From contig JAJJXM010000044.1 of NCBI GenBank assembly GCA_024516155.1, forward strand, positions 496,001 to 560,000: a stretch of 64,000 nt of DNA, written 5' to 3'. The translations under genes and the position numbers were made by a program. The number at the start of each line of letters is the position of its first letter. Position 1 is the stretch's first letter. Below are positions 19,579 to 31,823 of this stretch, piece by piece. The notes below the pieces were generated by a model. It worked only from the letters and a program-made list of their open reading frames with translations, did not search any database and was not told the DNA's origin. The DNA comes from Pyronema omphalodes (taxonomy: Eukaryota > Ascomycota > Pezizomycetes > Pezizales > Pyronemataceae).

Positions 19579-21765
19579 ATGGCCTCACGCAGAATCGCTG
19601 GACCTGCCGGTCACGATGACGGCCTCGATGCTCCTATGGGCAACACCATCAGCATTACCCGTCCTCGTTCATGGGATGAGGTTACTACTCGGGGAACAGC
19701 AAGGGTCCATCACGGAACAACGATCAACACAGGCGATGTTCCTCAATGGGTAGTTTTAATGATGGAAAGGATGGATGCTACAGAAGGAGATATCAGGAAG
19801 TTGATTGAGGCAGCCGGAGAAGGGGCTGCAATGAATGAACAGTTGCAACAGATGAAGGGGTTATACCAGGAGATGGCCCAAGGCATGCAGAAGGCCTACG
19901 ATATTTTGGCAAAAAAGGGGAACTTGGACCAGGAGGTTAACCTCCAAACTGTTACGCGGCTAGTTCAAGCCAGCAATGAATTTGCTGGGCAAGTGTGGAA
20001 GACAATTGGAGACCTTGCTACAGATGCAAAGTCAAAGGAAGCAGCGAATCAAGCAGCTGCTGAGAGGTTGAATCAGGGCATTCAAACGATGAATGCCATT
20101 CTTGAAGCCTTTGCTCAGAGGCAGAGGGAAATTAACAGAGAAATTGAAAGATGGGCTTTCGAGAAAAACACTCGGGATGCCATCAGCCAACAGGACGACG
20201 AGCAACGGGACAGGCGGATTGAAGCTCTCTGCGTAGCAGAAGAAACACATCAACAGCGCCTACTCGACTATGAGGAACAAAGGGAGGAGGAGAAATTGGA
20301 GTTGGTCAACAAGGTCATCAGCCTTGTTATGTCTAGAATTCAGAAGAAGGAAAACTTTGATGCTAAGTCTCTCAGTGAGGCTATGCATGAGGAAATGACA
20401 CCCAAACCCCCTTCCCTTGGCAGAGCGCCAGAATTCCCGTTACCACCATCAGAGGATGGATCTCCTGACATTGGTCAAGGAAACGGTGGGGGAAAGCCAC
20501 CTGGTGGTAGAATTCCGCCACCTCAACCACCCCCATCTGACCCTTCAGACGATGAAGATTCAGATGATGAGTATATCAGAAAAGCATTGGAAAGAAAGCG
20601 CCAGGAGCGCAAAGAAAAACAGAAAGAACGAAATCCAGAGGCGAAGAATGCAACAGAGGCATTTTTGGAGTCACTGGTTAAAAAATTACAACAATCCGAA
20701 CCTGCTGGACCTAAGAGACCAAAGATGCCTGAAATGAAGGCACCGCAGTTCTTTGGTGGGAAGGATAAAACATTGTTCAGGACATGGTGGATGTCGGTTA
20801 AAGATTATATTGAAACTTACACAAAAACATTTCCAGATGAAGATGATCAGGTAAAGTGGGTTGGGAGCTTGCTTACGCATAAGGCATTGAGCTGGCACCA
20901 GGAAAGAAGGAAAAGTATTCAACGACAAGGTTTAAGGGATACTTGGGTTGCATTTTCAAGTGCAATTGAGACTAGATTTGAGGATAGGCGAGAGGCTCAA
21001 AAAGACGTCAAGAGGATTACGGAACTCCAATACGATGGAGACATTGACGATTACATCACCAAGTTGGAGGATCTAAATATGAGGGTTGGGGCAATTGGCC
21101 CCATGTACAGAAATGTCATCTGGGAGGCGATGACACCTGCAATTAAAAAAATGGTTTATCAGAGATGTCGTGGTATTCCCACCGATGATGAAGAGATGAT
21201 TGATGCAGTAAAGGATGCTGCACATGTTGTTGAAGAATTGGACGAGGTATTGAAAGGTTCTAAGAAGAAGACTTTGGAGGTACGAGAGGATCGTACCAAG
21301 GACAAAAATAAGCATAAGGAAACTGTGCGCCCTAAGCAGGAGCAGCACAAGGACAAGTTTAGGGAGAAAAAGGATAAGAAAGTTTTTGCTGGAAAGAAAT
21401 CAGAGAAACTGGCGGTATATGCCTCAGGAAGGGAGGCGCTACAAGGAGTTCCCCAAACAGAAATTGATAAGCACAAGAAGGAAAAGGCAGACTGTTGGCG
21501 GTGTGGTTGTTCTGGGCATAAGATGTACGACTGCTACGCAAAGAAAACAGTTGGGGGAACTGAGTTGACAAAGGATGGAAAGCTAGCTTGTTCAGGGAAG
21601 AGGAAGCGGAATGATGAGGAAAATGAAGAACAGGAAAAGCGTAAGGAAAAGAAGAAGGCTGAAACTGCTGCAGTAAGGCAGGATAATGAGGATATGGACA
21701 TGCCCGATGCGCAGCCTAGAATATGGGAATTAGAGGAAGACCAAAATATGGAATCGGATTTTTAA
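19579..21765 (+). CDS. A2 Gag
   Basis: This intact frame of 728 residues starts at ATG 19579 ([15 protein letters not shown]). It is larger than the gag of B or C. The N-terminal half is predicted helical and charged, with long coiled-coil-like stretches (about residues 60-260). A Pro/Gly-rich linker follows ([16 protein letters not shown]), then an acidic [11 protein letters not shown] patch. The capsid-type domain lies around residues 380-530 ([20 protein letters not shown]). The CCHC knuckle [14 protein letters not shown] lies near residue 640, and the tail is lysine-rich. The last codons, TCG GAT TTT TAA, carry the slippery site. Confidence 0.93.
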   Translation: MASRRIAGPAGHDDGLDAPMGNTISITRPRSWDEVTTRGTARVHHGTTINTGDVPQWVVLMMERMDATEGDIRKLIEAAGEGAAMNEQLQQMKGLYQEMAQGMQKAYDILAKKGNLDQEVNLQTVTRLVQASNEFAGQVWKTIGDLATDAKSKEAANQAAAERLNQGIQTMNAILEAFAQRQREINREIERWAFEKNTRDAISQQDDEQRDRRIEALCVAEETHQQRLLDYEEQREEEKLELVNKVISLVMSRIQKKENFDAKSLSEAMHEEMTPKPPSLGRAPEFPLPPSEDGSPDIGQGNGGGKPPGGRIPPPQPPPSDPSDDEDSDDEYIRKALERKRQERKEKQKERNPEAKNATEAFLESLVKKLQQSEPAGPKRPKMPEMKAPQFFGGKDKTLFRTWWMSVKDYIETYTKTFPDEDDQVKWVGSLLTHKALSWHQERRKSIQRQGLRDTWVAFSSAIETRFEDRREAQKDVKRITELQYDGDIDDYITKLEDLNMRVGAIGPMYRNVIWEAMTPAIKKMVYQRCRGIPTDDEEMIDAVKDAAHVVEELDEVLKGSKKKTLEVREDRTKDKNKHKETVRPKQEQHKDKFREKKDKKVFAGKKSEKLAVYASGREALQGVPQTEIDKHKKEKADCWRCGCSGHKMYDCYAKKTVGGTELTKDGKLACSGKRKRNDEENEEQEKRKEKKKAETAAVRQDNEDMDMPDAQPRIWELEEDQNMESDF

Positions 21766-21793
21766 AGTCCTCTAGGGAGGCGTCACCCGAGGA
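21756..21793 (+). promoter_or_regulatory. A2 gag-pol -1 frameshift site (GGATTTT plus stem)
   Basis: The heptamer G GAT TTT (21756-21762) sits directly before the gag TAA, and pol is open in the -1 frame. Five bases later TCCTC (21768-21772) can pair with GAGGA (21789-21793). A3 keeps both the heptamer (31830-31824) and the TCCTC/GAGGA pair with the same spacer. The heptamer is the one known from dianthoviruses. In the decayed copy A4 it is GGACTTT. Confidence 0.78.
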
Positions 21794-24700
21794 GGAAATG
21801 CATACAGACGCATTAATTGGGAAATGTGCGGGAACAAAAAGGAAAACAACGGACAGCCTTGAGTCGACCAGGACTAAGAGTCGACGATCGGACAACGGAG
21901 ATGCAATTCCAGGAACTAAGGAATTGGCACCTACTCCTCCTCACCATGGACCGAGACCAATAATCAATATGGTTCTCAATTGGTCCAAGAACCAGCAACG
22001 CACAGTAAGAGTCCTCTTGGATACAGGCTCTACTGCTGCCCTCCTGGACAAAACTTTTGTCCACAAATTCAAGATTCCAACCGTCAAAAGAGACACTCCC
22101 CTCCAAATTCGCAACTTCAACAATGAAATAGTTGCTGGAGCAGGAGTATTCTTTACGGTCCCATTCCTTTTGCAGCATAAGAGCCACTTTGCTGCAGAAT
22201 CATTCGAAGTCGCACCACTTGATAGCGACTGTGATGCTATCCTTCCATATTGGTGGATGGCACAACATCAGCCTTGCACCCTCTGGGGAGATCAAACTCA
22301 GATCTCATTCACCTCTTCACGTTGCAAAGAGAAATGCACCAAGGCGCAAGCCAGTGCCTTCTCCCTCCAGGTCGACAAGCATGTACTCGACCACCCAGAG
22401 GCCTTAATCTTAGGCCACATCTCATCTGTATCCACCACAGAAGAATTATCAGAGGCACTTCAACAAGTCCCTGAGACGTTTCGTGGCTGGATCAATATTA
22501 TGACAAAGGAAGCAGCAGATAGGCTTCCAGAACACAAACCCTATGACCATGCTATTGACATAAAAGAAGGAGAGACTCCTCCTTGGGGACCTGTCTACGC
22601 TCTTAACGAAGTTGAGCTTGAGACACTGAGAGAATGGTTGAAGGATATGCTGCGTACTGGGAAAATCAGACCTTCCAAGTCACCAGCAGCAGCTCCTATT
22701 CTCTTCGTCCCAAAGGCCCATGGCAGAGGTCTTCGGTTATGTGTTGACTATCGGGGCATCAATAAAATAACAATTGCCAACCGATACCCGCTCCCACTCA
22801 TGTCAGAGTTACAGGACAGAGTTCGAGGAGCTAAAATATTTACAAAGATGGATCTAAAGAATGGATACCATCTAATAAGAATAAAAGAAGGAGATGAATG
22901 GAAAACGGCTTTCAGATGCCGATATGGGTTATATGAATTTCTGGTTATGCCTTTTGGGTTGAGCAATGCTCCGGCCACATTCTAAGATATGATGAATCAT
23001 ATCTTTAGGGACATGTTGGATCAGGGAGTAATTGCGTATATTGATGATGTTCTCATATATGCTGAGACAGAGGAAAAACATGACGAATTGGTCAAAGAAG
23101 TATTGAAAAGGTTGGAAGAAAATGGGTTGGTTATATCACCGGAAAAATGTGTCTGGGGACAAAAGAAAGTGGAATTTCTGGGATATATAATAAGCGAAGA
23201 TGGAATAGAAATGGCTAAGGACAAGGTGGAAACAGTCCTTATATGGGAACCCCCAAGTCCTTGAAGGAAGTGCAAGGCTTTCTTGGATTCGCTAACTTCT
23301 ATCGGAGATTCATTAAGGACTTCTCAAGAATATGTCGTCCTCTTACAGAATCAACAAAAGGCGATCCAAAGAAATGGGAATGGACTGTTGCTATGGAATT
23401 AGCATTTGACGAGCTGAAGAATCGATTTACTACTGCACCAATCTTGTGTCATTTTGATCCAAGAAATGTTTGTATAGTTGAGACTGATGCTTCGGATTTT
23501 GCTTTAGGCGCAGTGCTGTCCCAGAAAGGGGATGATGGAAAGTTGCATCCAATTGCTTTCCATTCAAGAAAGTTCACTCCTGCTGAGATAAATTATGAGA
23601 TTCACGACAAAGAGCTATTAGCTATCGTGGACTCATTTAAAGTATGGAGGAGATATGTTGAAGGAGCAATGTTTACTGTGGAAGTTTACAGCGACCACCA
23701 AAACCTTGAGTATTTTACAACAACAAAAGTACTCAATCGACGTCAAGCTAGATGGGCTCAAGAGCTTGCTGGCGTAGACTTCAAAATTTATTGCAGACCT
23801 GGGGTAAAGAATGGGAAACCTGATGCTTTATCTAGGCGTCCGGAGTTCCGCCCTGAAAAGGGGGGAGGTGAAGATCAGCCGATTACGACGATCCTGCATC
23901 AAAGCCATTTTGCATCGATTTCGTCAATCAGCACCGCTGGAGAAGGAACTTCTTTTATCATTTCTTCAGCACGTCTTTCCTCTATTCCCTTGGTTAAATG
24001 GTCAGCAGGATTTTTGAAGATGGTTAAGGAAGCTGGAAAACTGGATCAGATTTACGTGGAGGCAACGAAGAAGATAAAGGAACCACTGATGATAGAGGAT
24101 GGCATACTCTATCGAAAAGAAAAACTATGGGTACCAAAGGATTTGGTAAATACGGTTCTTGAATCCGAACATGACTCTAAAATTGCAGGTCACTTCGGAC
24201 AAGACAACACTATTGAATTAATTCGAAGGAACTTCTGGTGGCCGAAGATGGAAGAAGAAATAATAAATTATGTGAAGAGTTGTATGGAATGTCAAAGGAC
24301 AAAAAGGCGCGGCACCTGAAGTATGGATTACTTCAACCTTTGGAATTACCTTATGTCCCATGGCAATCAATCGCCATGGATTTTATTACAGACCTACCGG
24401 AATCAAATGATTGTGATCAACTCTGGGTAGTAGTTGATCGATTTTCGAAAATGGCCCACTTCATACCATTGCAAAAAGACGGCAAGACAACTGCAGACCT
24501 TGTTAGAATCTTTGCTAAGGAAATTTGGAAGTTACATGGGCTACCTACAGACATTGTTTCGGATAGGAACTCCAGGTTCACAAGTACGACCTGGAAAGCA
24601 TTTCTTGGGACACTAGCTATCAAGCCTAGAATGTCCACAGCGTTCCACCCTCAAACTGATGGTCAAACGGAACGACTTAACCAGACAATTGAAGCTTACC

Positions 24701-25455
24701 TCCGCTCTTTTGTCAATCATGAGAAGGACGATTGGGTTGACTTGTTGCCAATGGCAGAGTTTGCTTACAACAACTCAGTAACCACCGCTACAGGACTTTC
24801 ACCCTTCTATGCGAACTACGGTTACAACCCCATTGCCAGCAACCCAACTGCAACTGCTGTGCGAAACCCAGCCAGCAAAGAATACGCCCACTGGATGCAT
24901 ACTGTGCACGAAGGAGCAAAGTTATCCTTACAGAAAGCACAAGAAAGAATGAAAAAGTATGCAGACCTACAACGGAAGGAGGCCCCTACTTACCAAGTTG
25001 GAGACTTGGTTATGCTTGATGGACGACATATCAAAACACGACGACCATCACATAAATTGGATCACAAACTTCATGGTTCATTTCAAATCCAAAAAGTCAT
25101 ATCCCCAACAGCGTTACGTCTCACATTACCACGAAAATGGAAGATTCATAATGTCTTTCATATTTCCCTACTTGAGCCTTTCCACACCGGTACAAGAGCT
25201 CCACCAGACCCAAACAAAATTCTTAGGGAAGCAGACGACGTTGAGGGAAGCGAGGAGTACGACATTGATGAAATCATGAGCAGTTACAAATCAGGGAACA
25301 GAGTACTTTACCTCGTTCAATGGCTTGGGTGGCCTAACAAGAAAGATTGGATGGCGGAACCCTTCGACAACTTTTCAGTAGGAGGTCAGGAAAAGCTAAG
25401 AGAATTCCATCTCAAGCATCCTGATTCTCCGAGGGACTACCGACTCAAGGATTAA
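21763..25455 (+). pseudogene. A2 pol (protease to chromodomain) with three breaks
   Basis: This is the gypsy polyprotein with protease motif [15 protein letters not shown] with YIDDVLIY, RNase H from IVETDASDFALG, integrase zinc and catalytic domains (HPQTDGQTERLN) and a chromodomain with VLYLVQWLGWPNKKDW. Compared with A1 and A3 there is a nonsense codon TAA at 22983-22985 (CAA in the others, after NAPATF), a one-base deletion near 23255, and another net one-base deletion near 24297. No functional pol can be read. Translation would enter from gag by a -1 shift. Confidence 0.92.
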
Positions 25456-25625
25456 AGCTTAATGTTTTTCCCACGTGGTTTTCATTAGGTTGAGTTGGTA
25501 GTAGGATGTAGGGGCTGGAGGACTACATCTATAATTGATCACTATATCACTTGGCTGCGGCGAGGTGCGATCACAGAATGATGAACTACGAGCTTCGGGA
25601 CGAAGCTTGAACAGGGGGGAGGTGG

Positions 25626-26598
25626 TGTCACACCCTATAATGTGTGAGAATAGAATAGGTATCATATATAACGCTATGGAGAATATGGCAAACTCGACAG
25701 GAGAATGAATAATCAAGTTAGTATCCCGGGCCGGAACCCCCAGAGGAGCTCCGGCTAGCCACGTCACGTGATTCGTGACTTTCCGATAGGACCTCACGAG
25801 GATCCCGGCCCGAGGCGTCGAAACTATTATTCACTGTCAGTTTGGGAGGACTCAGGACGGAGAGGGGGAAAGGAACACTTACCTCAAGGGCGTCGACTCA
25901 CCCTTGAGACAACTACAAACGACGCTGATGGAGAACGAAGAAGACGACGAAAGGTCACCTCCTTATACCTGAGGAGAGTTCCGCAATACACGGCTACGAT
26001 AGGGGCTGCATAGGAACAGAGGATTCCAGGCAGATGCAGATGCAGCGCAAGAGTGTCATCCGGTGTTGCTAGTTGGGTGAACAGTGGGGCGAGAGATAAG
26101 GCAGAGTCTAGTCAGCAAACAGGAGTGGACTGCAGGACAAGGGTCAACAGTGCATCAGCATGAGACGACGTCCAGCAGGGAACCCCACTCAGGAAACCTG
26201 TTTCATGAAACTGATATGACGCGTCCTTGGGCCTAGAACTGCCAACTTGGAAACAATATGGCGTTTGCATCCACACCAGGGTGTGGCTGCGCGCAAGTGC
26301 GCGCAGGTGGGGCACATATGACATCACACAGGAATGTGACGGGGCAGTGCGCTCCGGTAAGGCATGGTATGCCTTATGATGTCAGTGACCTCTACTTGCA
26401 ATCGAGATTCTCTAGGGAGATCTATGATGGCGCAACTCATACGATAACTGACTCATGCGTCATTATCACAAGAGTGCATGCATGATGCAGTCAGACGGAG
26501 TTGCCCTCCGGTATGACTCATAACCCCAGCACCTCATTGGAAGGTGTGGTAGTACGGTGAGCTATTTCTGGGATTAATCTGACCAGGGCGAGCATTAG
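25626..26598 (+). repeat. A2 3' LTR, first part
   Basis: The LTR starts TGTCACACCC after the polypurine tract (ACAGGGGGGAGG, just before 25626). It follows the 5' LTR sequence until GCATTAG, where A3 begins. ATTAG (26594-26598) is the left target duplication of A3; the LTR resumes at 35491. Confidence 0.93.
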
Positions 26599-27955
26599 TG
26601 TGAACCTGGGTATTGAGGCTTTCAATACAGAGGCTTTTTCGATCAGTCGTGCTTCGTTTGAAAGATATTCAACTAAAAGATTTCCCAAGAAGCTAGGAAG
26701 TAAACTAATCGATCACAGGCCGAATAAACTTAAGGGTCTCGTCCTGAGGTATTCTGGTGTAGATAGGTATGTCGTAACAAGAGATCAAGTTGCTGATGCT
26801 GGAGGAGACGGTGGGAAGACTTAGGGTCTTTTATAGACTTTCGTCTACAAGTTCGCCCAGACTTCCCAAGGGAACCAACTTCCAAACTAAGCCTAGGAGA
26901 TAAGACGTGTGTCAATTCTTTGACAAATCTGCTGATGGCTCGCATCATGCTGCATGCACAATTATATTAATTGCTCACTTGCATGATGACCTTCGTGTCA
27001 GATTAATCCTTGACATTCCTTGCCGTGCTACCACACCTTCCAATCAGATATTGGGGTTAAGCGCCTAGTGGAGGGTGACTCCACTTGAGCGCATAATGCA
27101 GTGACTCCTCTGATGATGACATGTGAGTCATATATCTTATGAGTCGTCTTGATCATAGATCTCCCTAGAGAATCTCGATTGCGAGTGAAGGAATCTGACA
27201 TCATAAGGCAGACTATGCCTTACCGGAGCGCACTGCCCCGTCACATTCCTGTGTGATGTCATAACAGCCTCACCTGCGCGCACTTGCGCGCAGCCACACC
27301 CTGGTGTGTACGCAAACGCCGTCTTATCTTGCAGTTGGTAGTCATTGGCCTAAGGTCGCGTCATATCAGTTCCATCCAACAGTTTCCCTGAGTGGTGTTC
27401 CTTGCTGCAGGACGTCGTCTCATGCTAACGCAATCTTGACCCTTGTCCTGAGCTCCACTCCTGTGGGCTGACTAGACTCTGCCTTGTTCCTTGGCCGACT
27501 ATCCGCCCAACTCAGACCTCGGATGATCCTATTCGTCTGCCTTGCACTGTCCTGAGAATTCCCTTCTCTTGCAAGCCCTCTGGTAGCCGTGCTTGGTGGA
27601 ACACAACCTCAAGTATAAGGAGGTGTCCTTTCGCCGTCGTCTTCTGTCTCCATCAGCGTCGTCTGTAGTGTTCTCATGGGTAAGTCGACACCCATGAGGT
27701 AAGTTGTTCCTCGTTCCCATCCATCTGTGATCCTCCCAAACTGACAGTGAATAACAGGTAGCGACGCCTCGGGCCGGGATCCTCGTGAGGTCCTTTCGGA
27801 AAGTCACGAATCACGTGACGTGGCTAGCTGGAGCTCCTCAGGGGGTTCCGGCCCGGGATACTAACCTTATTATTCATTCTCCTGTCGAGTTTGCCATGTT
27901 CTCTAAATGTTATACATGTTACCCATTCTATACTCACACAATATAGGGTGTGACA
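26599..27955 (-). repeat. A3 3' LTR
   Basis: This 1357 bp LTR lies downstream of pol on the minus strand. The purine-rich tract ACAGGGGGGAGGTGG (27970-27956 region) comes just before it. On the plus strand it begins TGTGAACCTGGG and ends GGGTGTGACA. Confidence 0.95.
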
Positions 27956-28126
27956 CCACCTCCCCCCTGTTCAAGCTTCGTCCCGAAGCAAGTAGCTTAT
28001 CATTCTGTGATCGCACCTCGCCGTAGCCAAGTGACTTAGTGATCATATATGGATGTAGTCCTCCAGCCCCTACATCCTACTACCAACTCGACCTAATGAA
28101 AACCTCGTGGGGAAAAACATTAAGCC

Positions 28127-31100
28127 TTAATCCTTGAGTCGGTAGTCCCTCGGAGAATCAGGGTACTTGAGATGAAACTCTTGTAGCTTCTCCTGACCTC
28201 CTACTGAAAAGTTGTCGAATGGTTCTGCCGTCCAGTCTTTTTTGTTGGGCCAACCTAGCCATTTAACAAGGTACAATACTCGATTTCCAGATTTATAGCT
28301 GCTCATGATTTCATCGATATCGTATTCCTCGCTTCCCTCAACATCATCTGCCTCCCGTAAAATTTTATTTGCGTCTGGTGGAGCCCGAGTTCCTGCTCTA
28401 AAGGGCTCAAGTAGTGAGGTATGGAAGACGTTGTGTATCTTCCATTTTCGTGGGAGCGTGAGTCGTACTGCTGTTCGGGAGATGACTTTTTCGACTTGGA
28501 AGGGACCATGTTGTTTATGGTCTAACTTCCTTGATGGGCGTCTGGTTCTTATGTTGCGTCCATCTAACATAACCAAGTCTCCTACTTGGTATTCGGGTGC
28601 CTCCTGTCGTTTCTGGTCTGCATAGTGTTTCATCCTTTCTTGTGTTTTTTGAAGGGCTACCTTGGCTCCTTCGTGTATCGTATGCATCCAGTGGGCGTAG
28701 GCTTTGCTGGCTGGGTTGCGCACAGCAGTTGCCGAAGGGTTGCTCGTATTTGGATAGAATCCATAGTTGGCGTAAAAGGGGGATATTCCAGTTGCGCTTG
28801 TGACTGAGTTATTGTATGCAAACTCAGCCATGGGTAAGAGATCAGCCCAGTCGTCCATTTCATGGTTAACAAAAGAGCGGAGGTATGCTTCAATTGTTTG
28901 ATTAAGCCGTTCCGTTTGTCCATCTGTCTGTGGGTGGAAGGCTGTCGACATTCTTGGTTTAATTCCTAGGGTTCCAAGAAATGCTTTCCAGGTGGTGCTT
29001 GTAAACCTGGAGTCTCTGTCCGACACAATATCCTTGGGTAGGCCATGTAGTTTCCATATTTCCTTTGCGAAAATCCTGACAAGGTCTGCAGTTGTCTTGC
29101 CGTCTTTGTGTAAAGGAATGAAGTGTGCCATTTTTGTAAATCGATCAACTATAACCCATAGTTGATCACACCCATTTGATTCCGGAAGGTCGGTAATAAA
29201 ATCCATAGCAATAGATTGCCATGGGGCATAAGTTAATTCCAAAGGTTGCAACATTCCATATTTTGGTGCCTAGCCGTCTTGTCCTTCTGACATTCCAAAC
29301 AGCTCTGAACATATTCAATTATCTTTTCATCCATCTTCGGCCACCAAAAGTTTCTTCTTATTAATTCAATGGTCTTATCCTGACCAAAGTGTCCTGCAAT
29401 TTTCGAGTCGTGCTCTGATTCCAGGACCATGTTGACTAAATCCTTTGGCACCCATAACTTCTCTTTCCGATAGATTATGCCATCTTCTATCGTTAGTGGA
29501 TCCTTTATTTTGTTTGCTGCTTTTTTATAATTCTCGTCAAGTTCTCCAGCCTCTTTAACCATCTTTAAAAATTCACCAGACCATTTAACAGAAGGAATAG
29601 AATTAAGCCGTGCCGAGGAAACAATAAATGATGTTCCTTCACCTCCACTGCTGATTGCTGAAATTGATGCAAAATGTTCTTTATGAAGGATAGTCGTAAT
29701 CGGCTGATCCTCACCTCCCCCCTTTTCAGGGCGGAACTCCGGACGCCTTGACAATGCATCTGGCTTCCCATTCTTACTTCCAGGTCTGTAAAAAATTTTA
29801 AAGTCAATACCAGCAAGTTCTTGAGCCCACCTTGCTTGGCGACGATTGAGTACTTTTGTTGTGGTGAAGTACTCCAAATTTTGATGGTCGCTGAATACCT
29901 GAACTGTGTGCATTGCTCCCTCCAAGTATCTTCTCCATATTTTAAACGAATCCACAATAGCTAAAAGCTCTTTATCATGGATTTCGTAGTTGATTTCTGC
30001 CGGAGTAAATTTCCTGGAGTGAAAAGCAATAGGGTGCAGCTTTCCGTCCTCTCCTTTCTGAGAAAGGACTGCGCCTAAGGCAAAGTCAGAAGCATCAGTT
30101 TCAACAATGCAAACCTTTTTAGGATCAAAATGACCCAATATTGGTGCCTTCGTAAACCTCTGCTTCAACTCATCAAATGCCAATTCCATGGCAACAGTCC
30201 ATTCCCACTTCTTTGGATCGCCCTTGGTAGATTCAGTAAGAGGACGACAAATTCTTGAAAAGTCCTTTATGAATCGGCGATAGAAGTTTGCAAATCCAAG
30301 AAAGCCTTGTGTCTCTTTCAAAGATCTAGGAGGTTCCCAAACCAGGACGGTTTCCACTTTATCCTTTGCCATCTCAATTCCCTTTTCGCTTATAATATAC
30401 CCCAAAAATTCCACTTTGTTTGTCCCCCAAACACATTTTTCCGGAGATATTACCAGCCCATTTTCTTCCAGTCTTTTTAAGACTTCCTTAACCAATTCAT
30501 CATGTTCCTCCTCCGTTTCCGCGTAAATCAGAACGTCATCAATATAAGCAATCACTCCCTGATCCAACATGTCCCTAAAGATATGATTCATCATATCCTG
30601 GAATGTGGCCGGTGCATTGCTTAATCCAAAGGGCATAACCAAAAACTCATAAAGCCCATACCTGCATCTGAAGGCTGTTTTCCATTCATCGCCTTCTTTG
30701 ATCCTAATCAAATGATAACCGTTCTTCAAATCCATTTTCGTGAAGAACCTAGCTCCTCTTACTCTGTCTTGTAATTCAGACATAAGAGGGAGGGGGTAGC
30801 GATTTGCTATTGTTATTTTATTAATCCCCCTATAGTCAACACAAAGTCGTAGACCTCGCCCATGGGGTTTTGGCACAAAGAGAATGGGTGCTGCGGCAGG
30901 AGATTTGGATGGTCTAATCTTGCCTGTCCTTAGCATTTCTTTTAGCCATTCTCTGAGTGTCTCCAGTTCGACTTCATTAAGCGCATAGACTGGTCCCCAA
31001 GGAGGAGTCTCTCCTTCCTTTAAGTCTATGGCATGGTCGTAAGACTTGTGTTCTGGAAGCTTGTCTGCTGCTTCCTTGGTCATGATATTGATCCACTTAC

Positions 31101-31823
31101 GGAATTTCTCAGGGACTTGTTGAAGTGCCTCTGACAATTCCTCTTTAGTGGCAATGGCTGATATATGGCCTATAACTGAGGCCTCAGGGTGGTCGAGTAC
31201 TCGTCTATCGACCTTAAGGGAGAATGTACTGGCCTGAGCCTTAGTACAATGTTCGGTGCAACGTGGAGTTGTGAAGGAGATGTTATTGCTTTCTCCCCAC
31301 ATGTTGCAAGGTTGGTGTTTTGTCATCCACCAGTATGGTAAGATGACATCGCAGTCGCTGTCAAGAGGGGCGACTTCGAAGGATTCGGCTGCAAAGTGTT
31401 GTTTATGTTGCAGCATGAAAGGTACCGTAAAGAATTTTCCAGCTCCAGCAACTACCTCGTTATTGAAGTTGCGGATTTGAAGAGGCTTGTCTCTCTTCAC
31501 AGTAGGGATTTTGTATGTATGGACAAAACCTTTGTCCAGTAGTGCTGAGGTGGAGCCTGTATCGAGTAGGACTCGCACCGTTCTGAATTTATTCTTTGAC
31601 CAATTCAACACCATGTTGATTATTGGCCTTTTTCCGTGATAAGGTGGGACCACGGCTTCCATTTTTGTTTCCTTGGAAGAGGTTCCATTGTCGGTTCGTC
31701 GATTTTTTGTCTTGATCGACCCCAAGTTGTCTGTGGATTTTCTTTTTGTTCCACAACAAATAATATTCCCTGCGTCAGATATACATTCCTCCTCCTCAGG
31801 TGACGCAACCCTAGAGGATCTTA
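28127..31823 (-). pseudogene. A3 pol, one-base frameshift
   Basis: Pol is entered by the -1 shift at 31824-31830. The frame is open from there to about 29260 and covers protease ([13 protein letters not shown]), RT (YIDDVLIY), RNase H and the integrase zinc domain (CLECQKDK). At about 29259-29264 one base is missing relative to A4 (HQKYG becomes HQNMEC). The remaining integrase core, GPY-like domain and chromodomain (VLYLVKWLGWPNKKDW) are open from 29254 to the TAA at 28127-28129. Otherwise all motifs look intact, so the lesion is probably recent. Confidence 0.92.
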
